Assembly (NCBI GenBank): GCA_947167995.1
Contig: CAMVKS010000001.1
Location: 1-64,000 of the forward strand
Length of the DNA stretch: 64,000 nt
Reading direction: 5' to 3'
Origin: an uncultured Prevotellaceae bacterium
Lineage (GTDB): Bacteria > Bacteroidota > Bacteroidia > Bacteroidales > Muribaculaceae
Both the position numbers and the translations under genes were made by a program. This document shows, in pieces, positions 27,786-38,890 of this stretch. The stretch's first letter is position 1. Each line of letters begins with the position of its first letter. The notes under the pieces are model-generated. The model saw nothing but the letters and a program-made list of their open reading frames with translations, was not told where the DNA came from and did no database searches.

Positions 27786-29879
27786 ATGAAGAAGTTTTTT
27801 CTTTCTATTACATTATTCTTAACTATTGCTATTATGATTAGTGCCGACAATGTTTTCTTCCAGCCGTTTAAGACTACCAACGGCGCTATACCCTTCGACC
27901 GCATTACCACTGCCGACTACGAGCCGGCTATCATCGAGGCGATGAAGCGTCACAGTGCCGAAATCGATTCTATCGCCAATCAGGAAGCATCACCAACCTT
28001 TGAGAACACTATCGTGGCCTTGGAGCGCTCGGGACAGATGCTTAATCGTGTGTTGGGGGTGTTCTATCCAATGCTTTCGGCTAATGCCGACGACTCACTC
28101 ATGGCTGTGTCGGAGCGCATGACTCCGTTGATTACCGAGCATGGCAACAGCATCACTCTCAACGAGAAGCTGTGGCAACGCATCGACTATGTGTATAACC
28201 ATTTCGACAAGTCACAATATGACAATGAGGACTGGATGCTCCTGCACAATACTCATGAGTCGTTTGTGAGAAGTGGTGCGGCTCTGCAAGGTGCCGACAG
28301 GGGAAAGTACCGTGAGCTCAGTACTCGATTGTCTCAGCTCACTCTGAAGTTTGACCAGAATGCGCTCAAAGAGACAGCGAGATATGAAATGTGGCTTAAG
28401 GAAAGCGATCTTGAAGGGCTCCCTGAGAGTGCGGTAGAGGCTGCAGCGGCAGCTGCCAAAGCTAAGGACCGTGAAGGTGAATATCTCATCACACTCAATG
28501 CTCCAAGCTACATGGCCTTCATGAAATACAGCTCACGCCGAGACCTGCGCGAGAAGCTTTACAAGATGTACAACTCGCAGTGCACAAGCGGGGAGTATAA
28601 CAACATCGAAATCATGCAGCAAATTGCTAATACCCGCCTCGAACTCGCCAACTTGCTCGGGTATAAGACTTTTGCCGACTATCAGCTCGCTAACAAGATG
28701 GCCGAGAACCCGACCAACGTCTACAACATGCTCAACCAGCTCAAGGATGCTTACACTGGGGCTCAGAAGCGTGACATGGAAGCTCTCAACAAGTATGCAA
28801 GCCAGCTCGAAGGCAAGAAAATGACAATCATGCCTTGGGACTATTCTTACTACTCCAATAAGCTCAAGGAGGAGAAATATTCTATAAATGACGAACTCCT
28901 GAGGCCCTATTTCAAACTTGAGAATGTCATTGATGGCGTCTTCGGGCTCGCGACACGGCTCTACGGACTGCATTTCACCGAGAATCATGACGCACAGGTC
29001 TTCCATCCCGAGGTGAAAGTCTACAATGTCACCGACGATGATGGAAACTTTGTGGCTCTGCTCTACACCGACTTCTTCCCCCGTGATACCAAGCAGAGTG
29101 GTGCCTGGATGACAAACTTCCGCGAGCAATATCGTGATGCCGATGGAAATGACGTGCGACCCATCGTCACTCTCACCATGAACTTCACCCGTCCCACCGA
29201 CACCAAACCTTCATTGCTCACCTACTACGAGGTTGAGACTTTCATGCACGAGTTTGGCCACGGCCTGCACGGCATGCTCTCGAAATGCAAATACACCTCC
29301 ACTTCGGGAACCAACGTGTATCGTGACTTCGTGGAGCTGCCATCGCAGTTCAACGAGAACTTCCTGAGTGAGCGTGAGTATCTCGACAGCTTTGCAAAGC
29401 ACTATCTCACAGGCGAGAACATTCCGCAAGAGCTGGTCGAGAAAATCAAAGCTTCGGAGCAATATGGTGCTGCCTACGCCTGCTTGCGTCAGCTCAGCTT
29501 CGGCTTCCTCGACATGGCTTACCACACTATCACAAAGCCCGTCGCAGGCGATGCCTTCAAATTTGAATATGAGGCAATGAAGCCAGTGGAAGTGTTCAAA
29601 CCCGTTGAGGGCTGCATGATGTCGCCACAGTTCACTCACATCTTCTCGGGCGGCTATGCCGCTGGCTACTACGGCTACAAGTGGGCTGAGATTCTCGACG
29701 CCGACGCCTTCAGCAAGTTCCAGGAAGACGGCATCTTCAATCCCGAAACAGCTCGCTCGTTCAAAGAGAATATCCTCGAGCGAGGTGGCACCGAGCCACC
29801 CATGACACTCTACAAGCGATTCCGCGGCCGTGAACCCCGCATCGACGCCCTGCTAAAGCGCGATGGAATCAAGAAATAA
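27786..29879 (+). CDS. dcp: M3-family peptidyl-dipeptidase (Dcp-like), secreted
   Basis: Signal peptide; zinc motif FMHEFGHGLHGMLS; ATG at 27786 preferred over ORF-track start 27720. Confidence 0.9.
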   Translation: MKKFFLSITLFLTIAIMISADNVFFQPFKTTNGAIPFDRITTADYEPAIIEAMKRHSAEIDSIANQEASPTFENTIVALERSGQMLNRVLGVFYPMLSANADDSLMAVSERMTPLITEHGNSITLNEKLWQRIDYVYNHFDKSQYDNEDWMLLHNTHESFVRSGAALQGADRGKYRELSTRLSQLTLKFDQNALKETARYEMWLKESDLEGLPESAVEAAAAAAKAKDREGEYLITLNAPSYMAFMKYSSRRDLREKLYKMYNSQCTSGEYNNIEIMQQIANTRLELANLLGYKTFADYQLANKMAENPTNVYNMLNQLKDAYTGAQKRDMEALNKYASQLEGKKMTIMPWDYSYYSNKLKEEKYSINDELLRPYFKLENVIDGVFGLATRLYGLHFTENHDAQVFHPEVKVYNVTDDDGNFVALLYTDFFPRDTKQSGAWMTNFREQYRDADGNDVRPIVTLTMNFTRPTDTKPSLLTYYEVETFMHEFGHGLHGMLSKCKYTSTSGTNVYRDFVELPSQFNENFLSEREYLDSFAKHYLTGENIPQELVEKIKASEQYGAAYACLRQLSFGFLDMAYHTITKPVAGDAFKFEYEAMKPVEVFKPVEGCMMSPQFTHIFSGGYAAGYYGYKWAEILDADAFSKFQEDGIFNPETARSFKENILERGGTEPPMTLYKRFRGREPRIDALLKRDGIKK

Positions 29880-29891
29880 TCGCAAAAAAAT

Positions 29892-29920
29892 GGGAGAAAC
29901 AATATCTTTCTCCCTTTTTT
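29892..29920 (+). terminator. Intrinsic terminator after dcp
   Basis: GGGAGAAA-caatatc-TTTCTCCC-TTTTTT. Confidence 0.9.
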
Positions 29921-29988
29921 GTAATTATTTTTGCAGTATTTTAAAAATAACGCCTAAATTTGCAATATTTCAAAATCGCACAGCACAA

Positions 29989-30135
29989 ATGAAAAAAATA
30001 TTTATCTTATTTATATTGCTCCTTAACGTTACTTTGTGTCATGCTACTTGCGAAATAATCAAAACTGCAGGCACAGTCATGTCATGGGTAGCTGACAGTG
30101 AGCCTGCAATTGGTGCACGGGATGGTGTTATTTGA
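29989..30135 (+). CDS. Short secreted peptide, 48 aa, hypothetical
   Basis: Signal-peptide-like MKKIFILFILLLNVTLCHATC; preceded by TAAATTTG at 29955-29962. Confidence 0.4.
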   Translation: MKKIFILFILLLNVTLCHATCEIIKTAGTVMSWVADSEPAIGARDGVI

Positions 30136-30168
30136 ATTGGCTTACTGATAATTTATACCTTAAGAACA

Positions 30169-30573
30169 ATGAAGCAACTTATTATTTTACCTCTGTGTCT
30201 CATACTGTTAGGATGCAGCTCCAATCATTTGAACAATGTAGAGGAGATGCTGAATTCACCCATTAAAGACAAAATGGAGTATACTGGAGTTGTTGAAGAG
30301 CAATGGGACGATTTTCACGGTGATGGATACAGAATTGAGGCTTATAAAATTCTCGATGTTGATTTCATTAATAATTTAGCTAAAAACAGTCATCTCAAGA
30401 AGTTTGATCGCAGCAGTGACAATGACGTGGTCAATAACACACATTTTGCGAAACACATCATTAATGGAGCTGGATATTATATAAGTACTGAAAACGCACA
30501 ACATAATGAAGAAAGAATAATTGTCATAGATACAGTTAACAATCAGCTATTTTACAGCTATAATTATTTTTGA
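30169..30573 (+). CDS. Hypothetical lipoprotein
   Basis: MKQLIILPLCLILLGCSSN lipobox. Confidence 0.65.
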   Translation: MKQLIILPLCLILLGCSSNHLNNVEEMLNSPIKDKMEYTGVVEEQWDDFHGDGYRIEAYKILDVDFINNLAKNSHLKKFDRSSDNDVVNNTHFAKHIINGAGYYISTENAQHNEERIIVIDTVNNQLFYSYNYF

Positions 30574-31027
30574 TATTATTAATGCGAGTTGCGCAGCCAG
30601 CGCAAGTGGCTATAACGTTCTAAACACTTATTGTTAGAGAAGTCTGTTCCAAGAAAAACAGGTAGGGTGAAATAATAAAAAAACAATAGCATTGCATGCC
30701 TAAACACAGGACGCAGTATCATCCCGACTTTAGTCGAGTGAATACCAACTCTCAAAAATCACAAGAATAATCTTGATAATATCATTTTTATTGCCAATCC
30801 TGGCTATATATTCATTAGCTTTATTAACCGCAAAATTGAACTGGTTGTCCTCAAAAGAACCGTCCATTTGAGGACATCCCTTTGAGGACATGGGAACAGC
30901 AAGCCCTCACGCTCTTGTAATTCTTGTTAATCATGTCTTTTTAAAGACACGCTCGCCCTCGCTCGCCGCCCGCCCTCATTTTCCTTTCCTTGTGAATAAC
31001 TTATACTGATATTTTTACCTTATTTCC

Positions 31028-31058
31028 TTTGGATTGTGGCACTTTATGCGTACCTTTG
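31028..31058 (+). promoter_or_regulatory. Bacteroidales promoter upstream of nifJ
   Basis: TTTG 31028-31031, 19-bp spacer, TACCTTTG 31051-31058. Confidence 0.8.
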
Positions 31059-31162
31059 CACCGTTTTTTAAGAAGACCTTTATTAAAAAAACTATTACAA
31101 TAAAGAAACTAATTCACATTTTCATAAATTTTTCTAAAAGTACTTTTTGAATAACTAAAATT

Positions 31163-34100
31163 ATGGCTAAAGAAAAGAAATTCATGACCTGTGATGGTAA
31201 CCAAGCTGCAGCTCACATCAGCTACATGTTTACTGAAGTTGCTGCTATTTACCCCATCACTCCGTCATCCACTATGGCAGAGCACGTTGACGAATGGGCA
31301 GCTGCCGGTCGTAAAAACATCTTTGGCGAGACTGTTCTCGTGCAAGAAATGCAGAGTGAGGCAGGTGCTGCTGGTGCCGTTCACGGTTCGCTCCAGGCTG
31401 GTGCTTTGACCACCACCTACACCGCTTCGCAAGGTCTCTTGCTCATGATTCCTAACATGTACAAGATTGCCGGAGAGTTGCTTCCTGGCGTTTTCCATGT
31501 TTCGGCTCGTACACTCGCTTCTCACACCCTGTGCATCTTTGGTGACCACCAGGATGTGATGGCAACCCGCCAGACGGGCTTCGCCATGCTGTGCGAAGGC
31601 TCGGTACAGGAGGTTATGGACCTCGCTGCCGTTGCTCACTTGAGCGCTATCAAGGGACGCGTGCCATTCGTTAACTTCTTCGACGGTTTCCGCACTTCAC
31701 ACGAGATTCAGAAGGTAGAGGCTCTCGACCAAGAAGACCTCAAGCCACTCGTCGACATGGATGCTCTCGCAGGCTTCCGCAAACGTGCCATGAACCCCGA
31801 CAAGCCCGTCACTCGTGGTACTGCCGAGAACCCTGATGTGTTCTTCCAGCATCGTGAGTCGTGCAACGACTACTACACCGCAGTCCCTGCCATCGTAGAG
31901 GACTACATGAATAAGATTAGCGACCTCACTGGCCGCAAATATGGTCTTTTCGACTACTACGGAGCTAAGGATGCCGACCGCGTGATCATCGCTATGGGTT
32001 CGGTTACCGAGGCTATCCGTGAGACCATCGACCACCTCACCGAGCAAGGCGAGAAGGTGGGCCTCGTGGCAGTACACCTGTATCGTCCATTCTCGGCCAA
32101 GCACTTCCTCGCTGCCGTCCCCAGCACTGCCAAGCGCATCGCTGTGCTCGACCGCACTAAAGAGCCTGGCGCAGTGGGTGAGCCTCTCTATCTCGACGTT
32201 AAGGACTGCTTCTACGGTGCCGAGAATGCTCCTCTCATCGTTGGTGGCCGTTACGGTCTGGGTTCTAAGGACACTACTCCAGCTCAGATTCTCGCAGTTT
32301 ATGAGAACCTCTCATTGCCAATGCCAAAGAACCAGTTCACTATTGGTATCGAGGACGATGTAACATTCGCTTCTCTGCCTCAAAAAGAGGAAATCGCTCT
32401 TGGCGGCGAGGGTCTCTTCCAGGCCAAGTTCTACGGCCTCGGTGCCGACGGTACCGTGGGTGCCAACAAGAACTCGGTTAAGATTATTGGTGACAACACC
32501 GACAAGCATTGCCAAGCCTACTTCTCTTACGACTCTAAGAAGTCGGGCGGCTTCACTTGCTCTCACCTGCGCTTTGGTGATCAGCCCATCCGCTCTACTT
32601 ATCTCGTGACCACTCCTAATTTCGTCGCTTGCCATGTACAGGCCTATCTGCACATGTATGACGTGACTCGTGGTCTCCAGAAGAACGGCACATTCCTGCT
32701 CAACACAGTTTGGGATGGTGAGGATCTTGCAAAGAACCTCCCCAACAAGGTTAAGAAATACTTTGCCGACAACAATATCACTGTTTACTACATCAACGCC
32801 ACCAAGATTGCACAGGAGATTGGCTTGGGCAACCGCACCAACACCATCCTTCAGAGTGCATTCTTCCGCATCACTGGCGTTATCCCCGTTGAGCTCGCTG
32901 TAGAGCAGATGAAGAAATTCATCGTTAAGTCTTACGGCCGCAAGGGTGAGGACGTTGTGAACAAGAACTATCAAGCCGTTGACCGTGGCAGCGAATACAA
33001 GCAACTCACTGTTGAGCCAGAGTGGAGCAACCTGCCAGTTGACAACGATATCGACGACAATGCTCCTGCATTCATCAACGATGTGGTTCGTCCTATCAAC
33101 GCTCAGAACGGTGACCTCCTGCCAGTTTCGGCATTCCGTGGCCGTGAGGATGGTACTTGGGACGCAGGTACCGCCGCCTATGAGAAACGTGGTGTTGCCA
33201 CCTTCGTTCCCGTTTGGAACGCTCAGAACTGTATCCAGTGTAACAAGTGCGCACTCGTTTGTCCACACGCTGCTATCCGTCCATTCCTCATGAACGAGGA
33301 AGAGGCTGCCGCTTCGCCATTTGACGAGGCCGACAAGCTGCCTGCAATCGGCAAGACTCTCACCGGCTTGAAGTTCGTTCAGGCTGTTGACGTGATGGAC
33401 TGCCTCGGTTGCGGCAACTGTGCCGACGTTTGTCCTGGCAAGAAGGGCGAGAAGGCTCTCACTATGGTTCCTCTCGAGCAGCAGGTTGAGAACCAGAAAC
33501 TCTGGGACTACTGCGTTGCCAACGTTGCTTCTAAGCAAGACCTCGTTGACATCAAGTCTAACATCAAGAACTCGCAGTTCGCTACTCCACTCTTTGAGTT
33601 CAGTGGCGCATGCTCGGGTTGCGGTGAGACTCCTTACGTTAAGTTGATTTCTCAACTCTTTGGTGACCGTGAGATGGTAGCCAACGCTACTGGATGTAGC
33701 TCAATCTACTCGGCTTCGGTTCCTTCTTCACCTTACACTACCAACGAGAAGGGACATGGTCCTGCTTGGGCTAACTCTCTGTTTGAGGACTTCTGCGAGT
33801 TTGGTCTTGGTATGACTATCGCCGACGAGAAGATGCGCAACCGCGTTACCGGTTTCGTTAAGGACGCTATCGCTTGTGACAATGTTAGTGCGGATGTTAA
33901 AGCTCTCTATCAAGAGTGGCTCGACAACAAGGAAGATGGCGCTCGCAGCCGTGAGCTCAGCGACAAGATTCTCGCTGCTATCGAGAACAGCGATGCCGAG
34001 TGCGACAAGAAGGTTAAGAGTCTTGGCCAGTACCTCGTTAATCGTTCGCAGTGGATCATTGGTGGTGACGGCGCAAGCTACGACATCGGCTTTGGCGGTC

Positions 34101-34717
34101 TCGACCACGTGATTGCCAGTGGCAAGAACGTCAACATTCTCGTTATCGATACCGAGGTTTACTCTAACACTGGTGGACAGGCTTCGAAGGCTACTCCAAT
34201 AGGTGCTATCGCTAAGTTTGCCGCTGCCGGCAAGCGCATCCGCAAGAAAGACCTTGGTCTGATTGCTTCTACCTATGGCTACGTTTACGTTGCTCAAGTG
34301 GCAATGGGCGCAAGCGACGCACAGTGCCTCAAGGCATTCCGCGAGGCCGAGGCTTATGACGGACCTTCTATCATCATTGCTTATGCTCCATGTATCAACC
34401 ATGGTCTCAAGGTGGGTATGGGCAAGTCGCAAGCCGAGGAGGCTAAGGCCGTTGAGTGCGGTTACTGGCACCTGTGGCGCTATAACCCCGAGCTCGAGAA
34501 AGAAGGCAAGAACCCATTCACTCTCGACAGCAAGGAGCCTAAGTGGGATGAGTTTGAGAACTTCCTCAAGGGTGAGGTTCGTTACGCATCAGTAATGAAG
34601 CAGTATCCCGAGGAGGCCGAGCAACTCTTCGCCGCTGCCAAGGAGAACGCTCAGTGGCGTTACAACAACTACCGCCGTCTGGCTCGCCAGCAGTGGGGTG
34701 TTGAGCCCGAAGAGTAA
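31163..34717 (+). CDS. nifJ: Pyruvate:ferredoxin (flavodoxin) oxidoreductase
   Basis: 1184 aa; YPITPSSTMAEHVDEW; two 4Fe-4S motifs (CIQCNKCALVCPHAA, CLGCGNCADVCPGKKG); GGDGASYDIGFGGLDHVIASG. Confidence 0.96.
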   Translation: MAKEKKFMTCDGNQAAAHISYMFTEVAAIYPITPSSTMAEHVDEWAAAGRKNIFGETVLVQEMQSEAGAAGAVHGSLQAGALTTTYTASQGLLLMIPNMYKIAGELLPGVFHVSARTLASHTLCIFGDHQDVMATRQTGFAMLCEGSVQEVMDLAAVAHLSAIKGRVPFVNFFDGFRTSHEIQKVEALDQEDLKPLVDMDALAGFRKRAMNPDKPVTRGTAENPDVFFQHRESCNDYYTAVPAIVEDYMNKISDLTGRKYGLFDYYGAKDADRVIIAMGSVTEAIRETIDHLTEQGEKVGLVAVHLYRPFSAKHFLAAVPSTAKRIAVLDRTKEPGAVGEPLYLDVKDCFYGAENAPLIVGGRYGLGSKDTTPAQILAVYENLSLPMPKNQFTIGIEDDVTFASLPQKEEIALGGEGLFQAKFYGLGADGTVGANKNSVKIIGDNTDKHCQAYFSYDSKKSGGFTCSHLRFGDQPIRSTYLVTTPNFVACHVQAYLHMYDVTRGLQKNGTFLLNTVWDGEDLAKNLPNKVKKYFADNNITVYYINATKIAQEIGLGNRTNTILQSAFFRITGVIPVELAVEQMKKFIVKSYGRKGEDVVNKNYQAVDRGSEYKQLTVEPEWSNLPVDNDIDDNAPAFINDVVRPINAQNGDLLPVSAFRGREDGTWDAGTAAYEKRGVATFVPVWNAQNCIQCNKCALVCPHAAIRPFLMNEEEAAASPFDEADKLPAIGKTLTGLKFVQAVDVMDCLGCGNCADVCPGKKGEKALTMVPLEQQVENQKLWDYCVANVASKQDLVDIKSNIKNSQFATPLFEFSGACSGCGETPYVKLISQLFGDREMVANATGCSSIYSASVPSSPYTTNEKGHGPAWANSLFEDFCEFGLGMTIADEKMRNRVTGFVKDAIACDNVSADVKALYQEWLDNKEDGARSRELSDKILAAIENSDAECDKKVKSLGQYLVNRSQWIIGGDGASYDIGFGGLDHVIASGKNVNILVIDTEVYSNTGGQASKATPIGAIAKFAAAGKRIRKKDLGLIASTYGYVYVAQVAMGASDAQCLKAFREAEAYDGPSIIIAYAPCINHGLKVGMGKSQAEEAKAVECGYWHLWRYNPELEKEGKNPFTLDSKEPKWDEFENFLKGEVRYASVMKQYPEEAEQLFAAAKENAQWRYNNYRRLARQQWGVEPEE

Positions 34718-34749
34718 TTAGCGATAATCGTTAATTGAACTACTATATC

Positions 34750-34784
34750 AGAATAGCGTCACTTGTTGTGGCGCTATTCTTTTT
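34750..34784. terminator. Bidirectional terminator between nifJ and uvrA
   Basis: AGAATAGCGtCACttgttGTGgCGCTATTCT-TTTT. Confidence 0.85.
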
Positions 34785-34824
34785 ACACTTGTGTGGACTG
34801 TGTTTGCCCTGTTGAATAGAGAGA

Positions 34825-37614
34825 TTATTTGAGCTCTTTTTTCAGGTATTTTGCTGTGTGGCTGGTAGGGTGCTGTGCCACTTGTTCGGGAGTGCCGCAC
34901 ACCACAACGTTTCCTCCGCCAGCTCCTCCTTCGGGGCCTAAATCGATAATGTGGTCGGCACACTTGATGACATCAAGGTTGTGTTCAATGATGATAATAG
35001 AGTGCCCACGGTCGATGAGCTGGTTGAACGACTTCAACAGGGTGTTGATGTCATGGAAATGAAGGCCTGTGGTGGGTTCGTCAAATATAAACAAGGTGTG
35101 ATTCTTCTTCTCCCCGCTCAAGAAACTGGCAAGTTTCACACGTTGGTTCTCGCCACCCGAGAGGGTAGAAGAGGATTGACCTAACTTGATGTAACCCAAT
35201 CCCACATCTTGTAGCGGCTTCAGGCGTGAAACTATCTTCTTCTCGTTAAAAGTGACTTCTTCCGAGAAGAATTCAATGGCCTGGTTGACAGTCATCTCGA
35301 GTATGTCATAGATTGACTTGTCACGATACAGCACTTCGAGAGCATTGTTGCTGAAACGTCGTCCATGGCATGTGTCGCAGGTGAGTGTGATGTTTGCCAT
35401 GAACTGCATCTCGATTGTGATTTTGCCATCGCCCTTACATTCTTCGCAGCGCCCTCCAGGTGAGTTGAACGAGAAGAAACCAGCATTGTAACCCATCTGC
35501 TTTGAGAGTTGCTGATGGGCAAAGAGTTGGCGTATCTCGTCAAAGGCCTTCAAGTATATGGCAGGATTGCTGCGCGACGACTTCCCTATAGGGTCCTGGT
35601 CGACAAACTCTATCGCCTTGATTATGTCAATATCGCCACCAAGCGACGAGTAGGTACCCGGCGCATCGGCGCTGTCGCCCAACTGTCGTGCTAATGCCCG
35701 ATATAAGATGTCATTGACAAGCGTCGACTTGCCCGAGCCGCTCACACCTGTCACCACAGTCATCACACCGAGCGGGAATTTCACGTCAATGCCTTTGAGA
35801 TTGTTTTGAGCAGCTCCTTTCACCTCGATGTAATTGTTCCAGTGACGGCGGTGTTGAGGGAGGGAGATTTTCATCTCGCCTGTCAGGTATTTTAGAGTGT
35901 AACTGTTGTCTATTTTTTTGAGATTGTTGATAGTACCTTGATACACCACTTTGCCGCCCAAGCGCCCCGCTTCGGGACCCATGTCGATTATATAATCGGC
36001 GGCGCGCATGATTTCCTCGTCGTGCTCGACCACAACAACAGTGTTGCCAAGGGCTTGCAGCATCTTGAGCACATTGATAAGGCGGTCGTTGTCGCGAGGA
36101 TGGAGACCGATGCTTGGCTCGTCGAGAATGTAGATAGAACCCACCAGCGTGCTGCCAAGCGATGTAGCAAGGTTTATGCGCTGGCTCTCACCACCCGACA
36201 GTGTCCCCGACAAGCGGTCGAGGGTTAGGTAGGGGAGACCCACCTCAATGAGGAACGACAGGCGGTTGTTGATCTCGGTGAGTAAGCGTTTGGCGATTAG
36301 TGTGTCTTCTTTGTCTAACTTCAAATCCTTGAACCACCGAGCCAGTGCGTCGATGGGCATGTGGGTAAGATCACCGATGCTCATGCCGTTTATTTTTACA
36401 TAGGTGGCATCGGCTTTCAGCCTTGAGCCATTGCAGGTGGGACAGATGGTCTTGCCTCGATAACGTGCGAGCAACACACGATATTGAATAGAGTAGGACT
36501 TGCTCTTGATAAACTCAAAGAAACCGTCGATGCCGGGAAATTCGGGGCAGCCGTGCCACAGCAGGTCAAGCTGTTCCTGCGTGAGCTGGTAATATGGACG
36601 GTGAATGGGGAAGTCATATTTTGCTGCGATGCCTATGAGAGCGTTTTTCCATTCGCTCATCACCTGGCCTCGCCAGCACAGTATAGCATCGTCATAGATT
36701 GACAGCGTCTTGTTGGGGACAACTAAATTCTCATCAATTCCTATCACATTGCCAAAGCCCTCGCAAGTCTCACATGCGCCAATGGGGTTGTTGAAATTGA
36801 ACATCAGGTCGGTTGGCTCCCTGAAGGTAATGCCGTCGGCTTCAAAGCGTTTTGAGAATGACTGCTCACACATTGTGCCATCGCTGTTGAAAATCAGCAG
36901 TATGCACTCATCATGCCCTTCATAGAAAGCCGTGGCAACCGAGTCTAAGAGGCGGAGCTCATCATCATTGCTGATGGGGGCAGACATACGGTCGATCAGC
37001 AACCTGATTTTGCTGGAGAGTTGGTTTTGTTCAGCGATTTGTGTGATGGGGTAGAACTGGCCGTCTTGCTCAACACGCGAGTAGCCACCTTTGAGCAATA
37101 TGTCAAGTTGTTGTCGCAAGTCGCGGCCTTCGGGCAGGATGATGGGAGAGAGAAGTGCAAACCGAGTCCCGTCGGAGAGCTGCTTGATGGCGTTGATGAC
37201 ATCGGCGGTGGTGTGCTTCTTCACCTGTTGACCACTCACTGGCGAGAAAGTTTTGCCAATGCGCGCAAAGAGAAGACGCAGATAGTCGTAGATTTCGGTC
37301 GAGGTGCCCACTGTGCTGCGGGAGTTGCGGTTGTTGACCTTCTGCTCTATGGCAATGGCAGGAGGTAGCCCTTTGATGAAGTCGCACTCGGGTTTGGACA
37401 TGCGCCCCAAGAACTGGCGTGCGTAGGACGAAAGGCTCTCTACATAACGGCGCTGACCTTCGGCATAGAGAGTGTCGAACGCCAACGACGACTTTCCCGA
37501 CCCCGACAGGCCAGTGATTACTACAAACTTGTTTCTCGGGATAGTTACATCGATGTTCTTGAGGTTGTTAACACGCGCTCCCTTAACTATGATGTCATTG
37601 CTTTTCATTGCCAT
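34825..37614 (-). CDS. uvrA: Excinuclease ABC subunit A
   Basis: Two ABC ATPase halves, [36 protein letters not shown], zinc-finger CxxC motifs. Confidence 0.97.
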   Translation of the reverse strand: MAMKSNDIIVKGARVNNLKNIDVTIPRNKFVVITGLSGSGKSSLAFDTLYAEGQRRYVESLSSYARQFLGRMSKPECDFIKGLPPAIAIEQKVNNRNSRSTVGTSTEIYDYLRLLFARIGKTFSPVSGQQVKKHTTADVINAIKQLSDGTRFALLSPIILPEGRDLRQQLDILLKGGYSRVEQDGQFYPITQIAEQNQLSSKIRLLIDRMSAPISNDDELRLLDSVATAFYEGHDECILLIFNSDGTMCEQSFSKRFEADGITFREPTDLMFNFNNPIGACETCEGFGNVIGIDENLVVPNKTLSIYDDAILCWRGQVMSEWKNALIGIAAKYDFPIHRPYYQLTQEQLDLLWHGCPEFPGIDGFFEFIKSKSYSIQYRVLLARYRGKTICPTCNGSRLKADATYVKINGMSIGDLTHMPIDALARWFKDLKLDKEDTLIAKRLLTEINNRLSFLIEVGLPYLTLDRLSGTLSGGESQRINLATSLGSTLVGSIYILDEPSIGLHPRDNDRLINVLKMLQALGNTVVVVEHDEEIMRAADYIIDMGPEAGRLGGKVVYQGTINNLKKIDNSYTLKYLTGEMKISLPQHRRHWNNYIEVKGAAQNNLKGIDVKFPLGVMTVVTGVSGSGKSTLVNDILYRALARQLGDSADAPGTYSSLGGDIDIIKAIEFVDQDPIGKSSRSNPAIYLKAFDEIRQLFAHQQLSKQMGYNAGFFSFNSPGGRCEECKGDGKITIEMQFMANITLTCDTCHGRRFSNNALEVLYRDKSIYDILEMTVNQAIEFFSEEVTFNEKKIVSRLKPLQDVGLGYIKLGQSSSTLSGGENQRVKLASFLSGEKKNHTLFIFDEPTTGLHFHDINTLLKSFNQLIDRGHSIIIIEHNLDVIKCADHIIDLGPEGGAGGGNVVVCGTPEQVAQHPTSHTAKYLKKELK

Positions 37615-37782
37615 TTATATAATAAGGTGCAAAGTTAGTTAAAATAAATATTTCAGGCAATTAAGGAAAGTGCTTTTTCGCTCATTTACTCAACTATTGA
37701 TGACAATTCTATCTAATGCTGTGGTAGTGATAGCTAATTGTACCGCATGTGTCAAAGGGAGCATGAAGTAGTAGTAACGTTG

Positions 37783-37853
37783 GTAACTATTCAGCGAAAT
37801 CGGAGGTCAGCATCCAGCTGATTTATCACAATTTTTATTCGCTGAATAGTTAC
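37783..37853. repeat. Perfect 16-bp inverted repeat with 39-nt loop
   Basis: GTAACTATTCAGCGAA (37783-37798) / TTCGCTGAATAGTTAC (37838-37853). Confidence 0.85.
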
Positions 37854-37970
37854 TTGCGTTGTGCAATTTGCAAAAAAATGCTAAAAAACGAACATCTTTT
37901 AATTTAAAGTAGTATATTTGTAATCGAGAAAAAAGAAATCTTTTTATTAACCCTCAAAATATATTGTAAA

Positions 37971-38171
37971 ATGAAACCAGTTCACATTATTTTAGCAGTA
38001 TTGAGTGGTGCACTCGCTGGTGCCGCAGTAGGTTTACTTTTTGCTCCCGCCAAGGGTGCCGATACTCGCAGCAAGATAGCCGATATCTTGAAAAAGAAAG
38101 GTATCACGCTTAAAGATCAGGAGATGGACGAGCTCATCGACGATATTACCAAAGAGATTAAAGAGGAGTAA
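37971..38171 (+). CDS. YtxH-domain small membrane protein
   Basis: LSGALAGAAVGLLFAPAKGADTRSKIADILKKKG. Confidence 0.8.
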   Translation: MKPVHIILAVLSGALAGAAVGLLFAPAKGADTRSKIADILKKKGITLKDQEMDELIDDITKEIKEE

Positions 38172-38243
38172 TTATTGTTTTGAGTTCTCCCGATAAGAGT
38201 TAATAACACATTTTTCGCAATAGAACAAAAATCAAGAAGAATT

Positions 38244-38450
38244 ATGAGAGACATGAAATCACTTAGTCTGCTTTATGCTTTCATCGGTGGTGCTATCTTG
38301 GGTGGAGCTCTTGCTTTGCTTTATGCTCCAGAGCCTGGTAAGGACTTGCGCCAGCGCATCAAGGAATTGCTCAAGAAGAAAGGTATCGACTTCAGCGATG
38401 ACGAGGTTGAACAGCTTGTAAATCAGATAAGCGCTCAAATCGAGCAATAA
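38244..38450 (+). CDS. YtxH-domain small membrane protein (paralog)
   Basis: IGGAILGGALALLYAPEPGKDLRQRIKELLKKKG. Confidence 0.8.
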   Translation: MRDMKSLSLLYAFIGGAILGGALALLYAPEPGKDLRQRIKELLKKKGIDFSDDEVEQLVNQISAQIEQ

Positions 38451-38537
38451 TACTTACTTTTTTTGAAACACATCAAGCTGCACACATCATTGCTGAGATG
38501 AGTGTGCGGCTTGGTGGTTGATTAATTTATATAAGTG

Positions 38538-38888
38538 ATGGAAGAAGACTTGAAATTCAAAGAGCTTGTCGAGAGTGTGAAGCAAACTGCCAGGCAGGAG
38601 TTGGAATATTCTAAGCTCACGCTGGCCGAGAAAATGTCGATTTTGCTTTACCGCGCTATCGTTGTGATAATACTGGTAGTGTTTGGCGCATGCTTGCTGT
38701 CGCTCCTGTTGTGGGGGCTCAACACTTTGCTGGTGAGTGTCACTCACAGCTGGTGGATTGGCGTGCTGCTGTCGATAGGTGTTCTTCTTCTGTTGCTTCT
38801 TGTTCTTTATGCTTGCCGCAAGCCCTTGCTTATCGATCCTGTGACAAGGTTTGTAACTAAATTGTTGTTGAACCCCGACGAGAAATAA
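38538..38888 (+). CDS. Phage-holin-superfamily/YqjE-like membrane protein
   Basis: Two TM helices after an amphipathic N-terminus (KLTLAEKMSILLYRAIVVIILVVFGACLL); downstream of YtxH pair. Confidence 0.6.
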   Translation: MEEDLKFKELVESVKQTARQELEYSKLTLAEKMSILLYRAIVVIILVVFGACLLSLLLWGLNTLLVSVTHSWWIGVLLSIGVLLLLLLVLYACRKPLLIDPVTRFVTKLLLNPDEK

Positions 38889-38890
38889 TC

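Noticed and set aside
32312-33655. 447-aa minus-strand ORF inside nifJ
   Set aside because: Fully antisense to a well-conserved PFOR; no recognisable domain; shadow ORF.
37783-37853. Considered as an intrinsic terminator for a neighbouring gene
   Set aside because: Lies upstream of divergent genes (uvrA minus, YtxH plus), loop too long and no T-tract.
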